The notes beneath the pieces are model-generated. The model ran no database searches. It had not been told where the DNA came from and saw only the letters and a list, made by a program, of their open reading frames with translations. Of a stretch of DNA of 64,000 bases, positions 1 to 8,174 are shown one piece after another (the first letter of the stretch is position 1; each line of letters begins with the position of its first letter). The position numbers were made by a program, and so were the translations under genes. Source of the DNA: Streptomyces mirabilis (GTDB lineage: Bacteria; Actinomycetota; Actinomycetes; Streptomycetales; Streptomycetaceae); the NCBI RefSeq assembly GCF_039503195.1, contig NZ_JBCJKP010000001.1, forward strand, positions 1,550,001 to 1,614,000. Reading direction: 5' to 3'.

Positions 1-139
1 CCCGGCCCGCAACCGGCGACGGCGACCGGGCGAGCCTCGGACGTCCCACCGTCGACGTCCGGCACGAACGCGCTCACCACAGCCGCCCACAGCCGACCGG
101 CAACGCCCGGGCTCGGGCCCGCAGCCGACGATCCCCGGA

Positions 140-806
140 CCGGGGAGTCCCGATGCCGGGCCTCTCGGTCGACGAGAACCGACGGCACGCCCCGAACGCG
201 CGCCCGGCGAAACCCGACGCGGGACCCGGCGCGACAGCCGCCCGCGCACGACCACCAACGGCCCACGGGAAGGCAGTCGGCCCACGACCACCGACGGCCC
301 ACGACAAAGCCCTGGGCCCGAAGTCGGCGCCGCCCGGCGCGCAAGCCCTGGGCCGACAACCACCCGCGCCCGATCCGGAACCCTCCGGCCCACGCCCGGC
401 GAAACCCGAGGCGAGAACCACCCGCGCGCAACCGGCGACCGTCGACGGGGCAGCCCCGGGCCGACGGTCGGCGACGGCCGGCGACGAACCCCTGGACCCC
501 CCGCCGACGAAGCCCGGCTACGGATCCTCCGGCCCCCGCACGGCGAAGCCCGGGCTGGGGGCCACCCGCCGACGGTCGGCCACGGGCGGCCGAAAAGCCT
601 CAGGCTCCCCACCGGCCCACCCCGGACCGCGAGCCTCCGGCTCCCGCACGGCCAAGCCCGGGGTGGGAGCCACCGGACCGCGGGCGGAGGGCTTCGGGGC
701 CCGGGGGGCGAGGGGTGGCGCCCGGGGACTCGGTCGGCCGCGGCCGAGGCGAACCCGGTCCGGGATCAGCGCCCTCGGCGTGGCAGCCCCCGTTCGTGGT
801 GGGTGA
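140..806. repeat. Low-complexity GC-rich tract with degenerate repeats
   Basis: The stretch is made of diverged short repeats. The plus-strand frame 153-806 would give a Pro/Ala/Arg/Gly-rich protein of 217 residues with recurring R-(P/T)-A-K-P elements (five or so copies). Third codon positions contain many A residues, unlike the G/C-saturated third positions of the real genes further right, and no ribosome binding site or family resemblance is visible. I treat it as repetitive, probably non-coding DNA. A fast-evolving disordered protein cannot be excluded. Confidence 0.4.
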
Positions 807-1109
807 CGTGCGGTGCGTGAGCGATCAATTCCCGGCCCGCGGCGGTGAACGATGAACCCGGGACCGCCGGACGCCGCCGCTCAGGCGAGGCCCCCGCCCC
901 GCGACGGCTCGGGCCGGAGCGGACCGCACCGCGAGTTGCAGGACCGCACCCCCTGAGTCACGCTGTTCTCACATCATCACTCTGGGTTCACCGGCGATAA
1001 CGCTACGAATCAGTCCGCCGGTCACTACAGCAGGCGGCCGTTCCACTCAGCCACTCTGCTGGATCCGATCTCCGTCTTCTTCCGGACCTCAATTCGGGGA
1101 GTCGCAGCC
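807..1109. other. Intergenic region before the RsbW-like gene
   Basis: No gene is visible here. The stretch from about 960 to 1080 is less GC-rich than its surroundings and must hold the promoter of the gene starting at 1110. I could not pick a convincing -35/-10 pair. A purine-rich GGGGAG at 1096-1101 is the likely ribosome binding site of that gene. Confidence 0.4.
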
Positions 1110-1643
1110 GTGATCAGCCAGCCAAGCAGGCATTGCACGGTGGAGCTCCAAGCCCTGCCGTCGCGGATCGGCCAGGTCCGCAGAATCCTTTCTGCGCAGT
1201 TGCGCTACTGGCATCAGGACCCCTTGATAGACCGGGCCGCGCTCGGAGTGACCGAGCTGCTGACCAACGTGCACCGGCACGCCCAGCCGGACAAGGTGTG
1301 CACCGTGGAGATCGAGCTGCTGCTCGACCGGCTCACGGTCTCGGTGCACGACCACGACCCCCGCCTGCCCGAGGTACAGGACGTGGACCCCACGGCCACC
1401 TGCGGACGCGGTCTCGCGATGATCGCCGCGGTGAGCGAGAGCTGGGGCGTGCGCCCGGACGGCGAGTCGGGCAAGGTCGTGTGGTTCTCCCTGCCGGCGA
1501 CCTCGCCCGCGGTGGCGGAGCCCGTGCTCCCGTCGTACGAACAGGCTCGCGAGACCACGCGCCGACACGCCGTCGCCCCGCTCGACCCCCTCGACGAACG
1601 CCGGCCCGGACACGCTCCCGCCCGGTCCGCCGTTGCCGGCTGA
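1110..1643 (+). CDS. ATP-binding (HATPase_c) RsbW-type anti-sigma/regulatory protein
   Basis: A 177-residue single-domain GHKL ATPase of the SpoIIAB/RsbW type, abundant in Streptomyces. The N-box reads LGVTELLTNVHRHA (about residues 45-58), followed by a D-x-D/P segment (VHDHDPRLP) in the G1-box position and a GRGLAMI motif at about 107-113. These proteins usually bind ATP, phosphorylate anti-anti-sigma factors or sequester sigma factors. No sigma factor or antagonist is adjacent, so the partner is unknown. The GTG start is supported by GGGGAG eight bases upstream. The C-terminal 40 residues are low complexity and probably disordered. The gene faces the ABC operon that ends at 1670. Confidence 0.85.
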   Translation: MISQPSRHCTVELQALPSRIGQVRRILSAQLRYWHQDPLIDRAALGVTELLTNVHRHAQPDKVCTVEIELLLDRLTVSVHDHDPRLPEVQDVDPTATCGRGLAMIAAVSESWGVRPDGESGKVVWFSLPATSPAVAEPVLPSYEQARETTRRHAVAPLDPLDERRPGHAPARSAVAG

Positions 1644-1669
1644 CCGGGCGGTGACCCCCGTCTCGTACG

Positions 1670-4231
1670 TCACTCGGTGGCGATGGCGCGCAGCACGTCC
1701 AGGCGTGCTGCCCGCCGGGCCGGGCGCAGCCCCGCGAGGGCTCCCGCCGACAGGCCCACGAGCGCCACCACGCCGAGCCGCACGGGCGGGATCGCGAAGG
1801 CGAAGGCACTGTCCGACGCGCCGTCGGAGGCCTCGACGAGCACCCAGCCCAGGAAGGCACCGAGGGCTAGTCCGCCCGCCGTTCCGAAGGCGGCGACGAG
1901 GACCGACTCCCAGCGGACCATGGCGCGCAGCTGCGCCCGGGTCTGCCCGACCGCCCGCAGCAGACCGAGTTCACGGGTGCGCTCGTGGATCGCGAGGGTG
2001 AGCGTGTTGGCGATGCCGAGCAGGGCGATGAGCACCGCGAGTGCGAGCAGCGCGTAGACCAGGGTGAGCATCATGTCGATGCCGCCGGCCGAGGACCGCG
2101 CGTACGCGTCGCGGGTCTGCACGTCGGGGTTGCCGTACCGCGCGGCCACCCTCTCGACGGCCGCCCTGCCGTCGGCCGTACCGACACCGTTCTTGAAGGT
2201 GACGGCGACGAGCGAGTCGGAGTCCTGGGTGCGGTGCGGGGCCCAGGCGGCGCGGGTGACGACGTAGTCGCCGGCGAGTTCGGAGCGGCCGTAGACCGCG
2301 CGGACGGTGAAGTTCTCGCGCCTGCCGTCGGTGAAGGTGAGCCGGGCGGTGTCGCCGGTCGTGAGGTGTTGATCCGCGGCCTCCTTCCGGGTGAGCGCGA
2401 TGCCGTCGGTGCCCAGGTCGTCGAGCGAGCCGCGCACCTCACCGAGGTCGAACACCTTGCCGAGTGTGACGGGGTCGGTGACGGTCAGCGCCCGCCCCTT
2501 GCCGTTGACCTGGGCGACCCCGCGGCCGAGGCCCACCGCGTACCGGACGGCCGGCTGCCGCGCGATCGCGGGAGCCAGCTCGGGGCTCAGCCCGCTGCCG
2601 CCCGCGCCGAAGGACGGGGTGCTGACGGCGACGTCGCCCGCGAAGGACCGGGAGACCGTCTGGTCCATGGTGGCCTTCAGCGAGGCGCCGAAGATCGTGA
2701 ACAGCGAGACGACGGCGACGCCGATCATCAGGGCGCTCGCGGTGGCGGCGGTCCGCTTCGGGCTGCGCAGCGCGTTGCGCCGGGCCAGGCCGCCGGTGAC
2801 ACCGCGCAGCGTGTCGAGGGGGGCGCCGAGTGCTCGTACGGCGGCCGACGACGCCACGGGTCCGAGGACCACGAAGGCGGCGAGGGCGAGTACGGCGCCG
2901 AGGCCCGCGAGCCACAGCGACGGGCTCACCAGTACGCCGGTCAGGGTGGCTCCCACCGCGAGCACGGCCAGCGCCGCACCCACGATCGCCCTCCCCCGCG
3001 AGACCCCGGACCCGTCGACGGCGGTCTCGCGCAGCGCGGCGAGCGGCGCGGTGCGTCCGGCGCGTACGGCGGGCAGCAGCGCGGAGCCCAGGCAGACCAC
3101 GACGCCGACCGCGAGCGGCAGCAGCATGGACAGAGCGCTGACCACCAAGCCGCCCTGGGGGAAGGGGAACCCGATGGCGGGGAACAGCGCCTGCAGGCCG
3201 GCCGCGATCCCGATGCCGCCCGCGAGGCCGACGGCCGACGCGGTCACCGCGACCACGCTCGCCTCGACCAGGGACGAGGCGGTGACCTGGCGGCGGGAGG
3301 CGCCCAGGGCACGCAACAGGGCGTTTTCCCGGGTGCGTTGGGCGACGACGATCGCGAAGGTGTTGTGGATGGAGAAGGTCGCGACCAGCAGCGCGATGCC
3401 GGAGAAGACGAGCAGGAAGGTGGTGAAGATGTTCAGGAACTGGCTGGAGATCATGTCGGTGTTCTCCCGCGCCGACTCCTGGCCGGTGATCGCCTCCACT
3501 CCCTTGGGCAGGACGGGAGTCAGATCCGCGACGAGCTCGGCCTGACCCACCCCGGGACCGGCCCGCACCCGGATGTTCGCCGCCTCGCCGGGCTTCGCGG
3601 TGAGGTACTTCTCGGCGTCGGCCTGCGTCATCCCGGTGAACGTCACCTGCGCCATGCCGTCCTCGCCACCGAAGGTCGCGAGGCCCACGATCGTCACCTT
3701 GACGGGACCGGGGGTGCGCAGGGTGGTCGTGTCGCCGATCTTCAGGCCGCCCTTCTTCGCTGCGCCCCGGTTGACGACGACCTCGCCGGACTTCGACGGG
3801 GCGTGGCCCGCGGCGAGTTGGTACGGGTTGAGCTTCGGGTCGGTGATCCAGTTGCCGGCGAGGGTGGGCGGGCCCTGGCCGCCGACGGGCTTGCCGTCGC
3901 TGCCGACGAGTTGGCCCGCGCCCTGGATCTCAGGGGCGGCGGCCGCGACGCCGGGAACCCGCTCGACGGTCTTGACCAGGGCGGTGTCGACCGGTTGGCG
4001 CACACCCTGGCTCTCACCGGGCGTCGTGATGGCGTCGGCGCTGCGGACGACCGCGTCGGTGCCCTTCGTGGCGTCGCCGAACAGCGTGCTGAAGCTCGCT
4101 CGCAGCGTGTCGCCCATGACCAGCGTTCCGGCCAGGAAGGCGACACCGAGGAGCACCGCCAGGAACGTACCGGCGAAGCGGCGTTTGTGGGCGCGCAGGG
4201 AGGACACGCTCAGGCGCACGGAGGCGTTCAC
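1670..4231 (-). CDS. FtsX-like ABC transporter permease
   Basis: An 853-residue permease of the MacB/LolC/FtsX family with two FtsX domains. A first membrane helix (about residues 17-40) precedes an extracytoplasmic domain, then three helices around 255-370, a helix pair in the middle, a second extracytoplasmic domain and three C-terminal helices ending in the family-typical RPARRAARLDVLRAIATE. It should work with the ATPase encoded just upstream to export a lipid, peptide or drug, or to transmit a mechanical signal; the substrate cannot be read from sequence. The GTG start at 4231 overlaps the ATPase stop as GTGA, which I prefer over longer in-frame extensions because the conserved N-terminus (SSLRAHKRRFAGTFLAVLLG) starts right there. 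The frame continues upstream through the ATPase gene only by chance. Confidence 0.92.
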   Translation of the reverse strand: MNASVRLSVSSLRAHKRRFAGTFLAVLLGVAFLAGTLVMGDTLRASFSTLFGDATKGTDAVVRSADAITTPGESQGVRQPVDTALVKTVERVPGVAAAAPEIQGAGQLVGSDGKPVGGQGPPTLAGNWITDPKLNPYQLAAGHAPSKSGEVVVNRGAAKKGGLKIGDTTTLRTPGPVKVTIVGLATFGGEDGMAQVTFTGMTQADAEKYLTAKPGEAANIRVRAGPGVGQAELVADLTPVLPKGVEAITGQESARENTDMISSQFLNIFTTFLLVFSGIALLVATFSIHNTFAIVVAQRTRENALLRALGASRRQVTASSLVEASVVAVTASAVGLAGGIGIAAGLQALFPAIGFPFPQGGLVVSALSMLLPLAVGVVVCLGSALLPAVRAGRTAPLAALRETAVDGSGVSRGRAIVGAALAVLAVGATLTGVLVSPSLWLAGLGAVLALAAFVVLGPVASSAAVRALGAPLDTLRGVTGGLARRNALRSPKRTAATASALMIGVAVVSLFTIFGASLKATMDQTVSRSFAGDVAVSTPSFGAGGSGLSPELAPAIARQPAVRYAVGLGRGVAQVNGKGRALTVTDPVTLGKVFDLGEVRGSLDDLGTDGIALTRKEAADQHLTTGDTARLTFTDGRRENFTVRAVYGRSELAGDYVVTRAAWAPHRTQDSDSLVAVTFKNGVGTADGRAAVERVAARYGNPDVQTRDAYARSSAGGIDMMLTLVYALLALAVLIALLGIANTLTLAIHERTRELGLLRAVGQTRAQLRAMVRWESVLVAAFGTAGGLALGAFLGWVLVEASDGASDSAFAFAIPPVRLGVVALVGLSAGALAGLRPARRAARLDVLRAIATE

Positions 4232-4986
4232 GACCGCCCGCCTTGGGCGTCGAACGCCTTCATCCGGTCGAGGACCTTGTCGGCCGTCGGGGACTCCATC
4301 CGGTCCACGAGGCGTCCGTCGGCGAGGAAGACGACCTCGTCGGCGTGTGCGGCCGCCACCGGGTCGTGCGTGACCATGACGACCGTACGGTCCATCCGGC
4401 GCACCGCGCGGCCGAGGAGGTTCAGGACCTCCTCGCCGGAGCGGGAGTCGAGGTTGCCGGTGGGTTCGTCGGCGAAGACGACGTCGGGACGGCCGGCGAA
4501 CGCCCGGGCCACGGCGACGCGTTGCTGCTGTCCGCCGGAGAGTTCGGCGGGGCGGTGGTGGAGCCGGTCGCGCAGGCCGACGACGTCGACGAGCGCGTCG
4601 ATCCACTCGCGGGAGCCCTTCGTCCCGGCGAGGTCCAGGGGCAGCGTGATGTTCTCGGCGACGGTCAGCGTCGGGATCAGGTTGAACGCCTGGAAGACGA
4701 AGCCGATACGGTCGCGGCGCAGCAGGGTGAGACGGCGGTCGTCCAGCGTGCTCAGTGGGGTGTCGCCGATGAACGCGGCGCCCGAGGTGAGCGTGTCCAG
4801 TCCCGCCGCGCAGTGCATCAGGGTGGACTTGCCGGAGCCCGAGGGGCCCATGATCGCGGTGAAGCGTCCGGCCGGGAAGCCGACGCTCACCCCGTCCAGG
4901 GCCCTGACGGCGGTGTCGCCGCTGCCGTACACCTTGACGGCGTCGGTGACACCCGCGGCATGACGCGTCGTGGTGGCGGTCGTCAT
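4228..4986 (-). CDS. ABC transporter ATP-binding protein (MacB/LolD type)
   Basis: A 252-residue ATPase with Walker A GPSGSGKST (about residues 47-55), Q-loop VFQAFNLIPTLT, signature LSGGQQQRV, Walker B VVFADEPTGNLDSRSG and the H-loop VMVTHD. The LDSRSG/NLIPTLT signatures are typical of ATPases that pair with FtsX-type permeases, which is what lies downstream. The ATG at 4986 overlaps the stop of the SHOCT gene (ATGA) and the stop overlaps the permease start (GTGA), so three proteins are translationally coupled. The operon is divergent from a TetR gene whose operator lies in the shared intergenic region, suggesting TetR control of the exporter. Confidence 0.95.
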   Translation of the reverse strand: MTTATTTRHAAGVTDAVKVYGSGDTAVRALDGVSVGFPAGRFTAIMGPSGSGKSTLMHCAAGLDTLTSGAAFIGDTPLSTLDDRRLTLLRRDRIGFVFQAFNLIPTLTVAENITLPLDLAGTKGSREWIDALVDVVGLRDRLHHRPAELSGGQQQRVAVARAFAGRPDVVFADEPTGNLDSRSGEEVLNLLGRAVRRMDRTVVMVTHDPVAAAHADEVVFLADGRLVDRMESPTADKVLDRMKAFDAQGGRS

Positions 4987-5300
4987 GCCGCTCCTCCCTT
5001 GCCCGGGCGGCCGAACTGCTCGTCCAGGACCGACAGTCGGCGCCAGTACTCGTCCTCGTCGATCTCTCCGGTGGCGAAGCGGCGGCCGAGCAGCGCGATC
5101 GGCGAGTCGCCCGTCTGGCGGGAGTCGCGGGGCGGGCCGAAGTCGCCCATGGCGCGCCACGGTCCGCGGCGCCCGCGCCCCACGGTGCGGCGCAGGACCG
5201 TCACGACACCGATCACGACGGCCGCCCAGATCAGCGGGAAGAACAGGATCCACGGGCCGGGCCGCCGTCCCAGTTCGCCAGGGTCTGCATCTCGAGTCAT
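4983..5300 (-). CDS. Small membrane protein with C-terminal SHOCT domain
   Basis: A 105-residue protein with one membrane helix (ILFFPLIWAAVVIGVVTVLR, about residues 18-37), a basic linker and a C-terminal SHOCT-like helix pair (IALLGRRFATGEIDEDEYWRR). SHOCT domains are short helical oligomerisation or interaction modules; the specific role is unknown. It is the first gene of the SHOCT-ATPase-permease operon and overlaps the ATPase start by ATGA. A GGAG sits directly against the ATG at 5300 (CTAGGAGATG), an unusually tight spacing, but no later in-frame start keeps the membrane helix. Confidence 0.85.
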   Translation of the reverse strand: MTRDADPGELGRRPGPWILFFPLIWAAVVIGVVTVLRRTVGRGRRGPWRAMGDFGPPRDSRQTGDSPIALLGRRFATGEIDEDEYWRRLSVLDEQFGRPGKGGAA

Positions 5301-5463
5301 CTCCTAGAGGAGCAGTTGTGGGTGGGAGCTGTTGCGATGCATCGAGACTCGCTCCGGGAAGGCGCCCGAGTCGTCGTACGGCCAGCGGCCGTTCCCGTAC
5401 CTCCGGGGAGTACGCGGGGCGCCCCCGCCTGCTTCCTCAGTCCGCTCTTACCGCCCTCGACTC

Positions 5464-5483
5464 TGTACCTACTAGTATGTACA
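5464..5483. promoter_or_regulatory. TetR-family operator (near-perfect 20-bp palindrome)
   Basis: A 20-bp dyad centred on CTAG: left arm TGTACCTACT, right arm AGTATGTACA, 9 of 10 base pairs symmetric. It lies 8 bp upstream of the likely TetR start at 5492 and about 165 bp upstream of the divergent SHOCT/ABC operon. Autoregulation by the adjacent TetR protein is the obvious reading. An in-frame ATG at 5477 falls inside the palindrome, which argues for the downstream start. Confidence 0.75.
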
Positions 5484-5491
5484 GTGAGTTC

Positions 5492-6064
5492 ATGAGTACT
5501 CCGGAGCGGCTGATCGAGTCCACGCGTGAGTTGTTGTGGGAGCGCGGTTACGTGGGCACCAGTCCCAAGGCGATCCAGGAGCACGCGGGCGCCGGGCAGG
5601 GCAGCATGTACCACCACTTCCAGGGCAAGCCCGATCTCGCCCTGGCCGCGATCCGACGCACCGCCGAGGAACTGCGGGCTGCTGCCGAGGGCGTACTGGG
5701 CGCGCCCGGTTCGCCCTACGAGCGCGTCGAGGCGTATCTGCGCCGGGAGCGAGACGTCCTGCGCGGCTGTCCGGTCGGGCGGCTGACGATGGACCCGGAC
5801 GTGATCGCCAGTGCGGAGCTGCGCGCCCCTGTCGACGAGACGATCGACTGGCTGCGCGAGCGACTGGCCGGGATCGTCGAAGAGGGCAAGGAACAGGGGC
5901 AGTTCGCGCAGTCGCTGGACGCCGAGGAGATCGCCGCGACGATCCTCGCGACCGTCCAGGGAGGCTATGTGCTCGCGCGCGCCTCCGGCTCCCCGGCCGC
6001 CTTCGACACGGCCGTCCGCGGACTGCTGGCCCTGCTCTCCCCCGCCGGTCGGGGCCTCGGCTGA
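5492..6064 (+). CDS. TetR/AcrR family transcriptional regulator
   Basis: A 190-residue repressor. The N-terminal helix-turn-helix reads TRELLWERGYVGTSPKAIQEHAGAGQGSMYHHFQGK (split here only for description; residues about 9-44), with the family-typical G-S-M-Y-H-H-F recognition helix. The C-terminal ligand domain resembles the YxaF/LmrA-like group (CPVGRLTMDPDV). The nearly perfect palindrome 8 bp upstream indicates autoregulation. The next gene encodes a DUF4865 protein, a frequent partner of such TetR genes. Start at 5492 is chosen because the alternative ATG at 5477 lies within the operator; there is only a weak ribosome binding site. Confidence 0.9.
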   Translation: MSTPERLIESTRELLWERGYVGTSPKAIQEHAGAGQGSMYHHFQGKPDLALAAIRRTAEELRAAAEGVLGAPGSPYERVEAYLRRERDVLRGCPVGRLTMDPDVIASAELRAPVDETIDWLRERLAGIVEEGKEQGQFAQSLDAEEIAATILATVQGGYVLARASGSPAAFDTAVRGLLALLSPAGRGLG

Positions 6065-6102
6065 AGACCTGAAGGCCTGAAGGCCCCTCAAGGAGGCATG
6101 CG

Positions 6103-6687
6103 ATGCACGCGACGCAGTACGAACTGACGTTCCCCGCCGACTACGACATGGGGATCATCCGCACCCGGGTCTCCCGCGTCGGACACCTCCTCGACGACTG
6201 GGAGGGGCTCGGTTTCAAGACGTATCTGATGCGTGAGCGCGGGGTGCGCGGCTCGCCGGTCAACCAGTACGCGCCCTTCTACCTCTGGAACACCGTCGAG
6301 GGCATGAACTCCTTCCTCTGGGACGGCGCCTTCCAGGGACTGGTCGATGACTTCGGGCGGCCGGTGGTGCAGAACTGGACGGGCCTCGCGTACGAGGAGG
6401 GCGGCGCCGCCGACGCGTCGGCCCAGGTCGCGGTGCGGCGACGGCAGCCCGTACCGGAGGGCGTCGACCTGGCCGAGGTGATGGCGGACGCCGCGGCGGA
6501 GACGGAGCGGCTGGCCTCGCTCGACGGCGCGGTGTGCGCGGCCGCCGCCGTCGACCCGCGCCACTGGGAGCTGGTCCACTTCTCCCTCTGGGACCACGAC
6601 ACGCCCAAGGCTCCCGGCGGGGTCTTCCAGGTGCTGCACTTGTCGGCCCCCGGGCGCGACCGGCTGCCCCGTGGCCGGCAGTGGTGA
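6103..6687 (+). CDS. DUF4865 family protein
   Basis: A 194-residue protein. The N-terminus YELTFPADYDMGIIRTRV, the central SPVNQYAPFYLWNTVEGMN and the DFGRPVVQNWTG segment are hallmark stretches of the DUF4865 family. Biochemical function is unknown; the fold looks like a small soluble alpha/beta protein without membrane segments. It follows the TetR gene by 38 bp with AAGGAGG just before the ATG, and its stop overlaps by GTGA with a remnant of a phosphotriesterase-like gene, so these were once a TetR/DUF4865/hydrolase operon. Confidence 0.88.
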   Translation: MHATQYELTFPADYDMGIIRTRVSRVGHLLDDWEGLGFKTYLMRERGVRGSPVNQYAPFYLWNTVEGMNSFLWDGAFQGLVDDFGRPVVQNWTGLAYEEGGAADASAQVAVRRRQPVPEGVDLAEVMADAAAETERLASLDGAVCAAAAVDPRHWELVHFSLWDHDTPKAPGGVFQVLHLSAPGRDRLPRGRQW

Positions 6688-6842
6688 GCCCTGCCCCCAC
6701 AAGCCCCGAAGGCGCCGTCCCCGCGAGGGTCCGTACGGTCCTCGGAGACGTGCCGCCGGAGCACCTCGGGGTGTGCGACGCCCATGACCACCTCTTCTTC
6801 GGCAGTCCCGCGCTCCCCGGACCTGCCGCTGCTCTCCCGTGA
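6684..6842 (+). pseudogene. Truncated phosphotriesterase-family hydrolase (N-terminal remnant)
   Basis: A 52-codon frame starting at GTG 6684, overlapping the DUF4865 stop by GTGA. It reads VRTVLGDVPPEHLGVCDAHD followed by HLFFG, matching the N-terminus of phosphotriesterase/resiniferatoxin-binding family proteins (conserved VRTVLG-P-P-LG, then the metal-binding H-x-H, here His34 and His36). Intact members are about 300-350 residues. The frame stops after 52 codons, and the 87 bp to the convergent ROK gene hold no continuation in any frame, so the rest has been deleted. The coupled start implies it was functional in an ancestor. Confidence 0.7.
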
Positions 6843-6929
6843 CACCAGGGTCCATGGCGCTGTGAGTCTGATTACGCCGAGGACGTGAGGGGCCGCTACC
6901 GCCTGGACGGCCTCGTATCAGGTCCGGCC

Positions 6930-8174
6930 TCAGGTCCGAGCCAGCGCCGCCGGTGGGTCGTCGAGGACCGGCTGCCAGGCCAGCTCCGCGGCACCCACCA
7001 GGGTGTTGTGGTCCAGGGTGCAGGCGAGGATCGGTACGCCGCCGCTCTGGCCCCACAGGCTGCGGTCCGCTACGACGGCGCGCAGCCGGTCGGGGTCGGC
7101 GTCGAGGAGGGTGCGGTGCAGGCCGCCGAGGATGATCCGGTCGGGGTTGAGGATGTTGACCAGTCCGGCGAGGCCGAGGCCGAGGCGGTCGATCAGCGCC
7201 TCGGTGGCCGTGCGGACGGAGGGGTCCTGGTCGTACCGGGTGCGGATCAGGTCGTTGGCCTGCTGGAGGAGGGACACCTCGGGGCCGGGGTCACGGCCCG
7301 CCGCCGTGAGGAACGCCAGGGGGTCCGCCTCGACGTCGAGGCAGCCGCGGCTGCCGCAGTAGCAGGGGCGGCCCTCGGGATTGACGGTGAGGTGGCCGAC
7401 TTCGAGGGCGAGGCCCGAGCTGCCCGTGTGCAGTCGTCCGTCGAGGACGAGCGCGCCACCGACGCCCCGGTGCCCGGTGGCCACGCACAGCAGGTCGCGG
7501 GCGCCGCGCCCGGCGCCGTGGCGGTGTTCGGCGAGCGCGGCGAGGTTGATGTCGTTCGCGGCGAACGCCGGGCCCTCGATGCCCGCCGCGCGCACCCGCT
7601 CGGCGAAGATCCGGCGGACGGGGGCGCCCGCGGGCCAGGCGAGGTGAAGGGGGTTGAGGGCGAGCCCGTCCGGTTCGGCGACGGCGGACGGTACGGCGAG
7701 TCCGGCGCCCACGCAGCGCCGCCCGGTCTCGCGAAGGAGCTCCGCTCCGGTCTCGACGACGGCGCCCAGCACCTTCGCCGGGTCGGCGTCGACGGTCTCG
7801 CAGCTGGGTGCGGTGGCGACGATCCGGCCGCCGAGCCCGACCAGTGCGGCGCGGAACCCGTCGGCGTGCACCTGTGCGGCCAGCGCCACAGGACCGTCCT
7901 CGGCGACCTCCAGCCGGTGCGAGGGCCGTCCCTGCGAACCGGCCGCCGCGCCGGGCCGCGCGTCGACCCGGATCAGCCCGAGCGCCTCCAGCTCCGAGGC
8001 CACCACGCCGGCGGTCGCCCGGGTGACGCCCAGCTCGGCGGTGAGTACGGCACGCGTCGGCGCACGTCCGGTGTGCACGAGTTCCAGCGCGGGTCCGAGC
8101 GCCCCGCGCCCCCGGTCCAGCCGTGTCCGCGTGTTCCCTTCCCCCGCCGTCCGGGGGCCCGCCTTGCCGTTCAT
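6930..8174 (-). CDS. ROK family transcriptional regulator
   Basis: A 414-residue protein with an N-terminal winged helix-turn-helix (about residues 25-80: TRAVLTAELGVTRATAGVVA) and a C-terminal ROK sugar-kinase-like domain. The zinc-binding ROK signature GRPCYCGSRGCLDVEA is intact, and the nucleotide-binding DLLCVATGHRGVGGALVLDG segment is present. Such NagC/XylR-type proteins repress sugar uptake or catabolic genes and respond to a sugar or sugar phosphate. No sugar operon is adjacent. The ATG at 8174 overlaps the AlkB stop (ATGA), so the two are co-transcribed, an odd functional pairing. Confidence 0.93.
   Translation of the reverse strand: MNGKAGPRTAGEGNTRTRLDRGRGALGPALELVHTGRAPTRAVLTAELGVTRATAGVVASELEALGLIRVDARPGAAAGSQGRPSHRLEVAEDGPVALAAQVHADGFRAALVGLGGRIVATAPSCETVDADPAKVLGAVVETGAELLRETGRRCVGAGLAVPSAVAEPDGLALNPLHLAWPAGAPVRRIFAERVRAAGIEGPAFAANDINLAALAEHRHGAGRGARDLLCVATGHRGVGGALVLDGRLHTGSSGLALEVGHLTVNPEGRPCYCGSRGCLDVEADPLAFLTAAGRDPGPEVSLLQQANDLIRTRYDQDPSVRTATEALIDRLGLGLAGLVNILNPDRIILGGLHRTLLDADPDRLRAVVADRSLWGQSGGVPILACTLDHNTLVGAAELAWQPVLDDPPAALART

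Noticed and set aside
153..806. 217-residue Pro/Ala/Arg-rich protein
   Set aside because: Codon third positions are not typical of this genome, no ribosome binding site is visible, and the region is repetitive; listed as a repeat instead.
1985..4963. Long plus-strand open frame of 992 codons opposite the permease and ATPase genes
   Set aside because: It is antisense to well-supported ABC genes, has low-complexity Arg/Gly/Ala/Asp-rich composition and no family resemblance; such shadows are expected in very GC-rich DNA.
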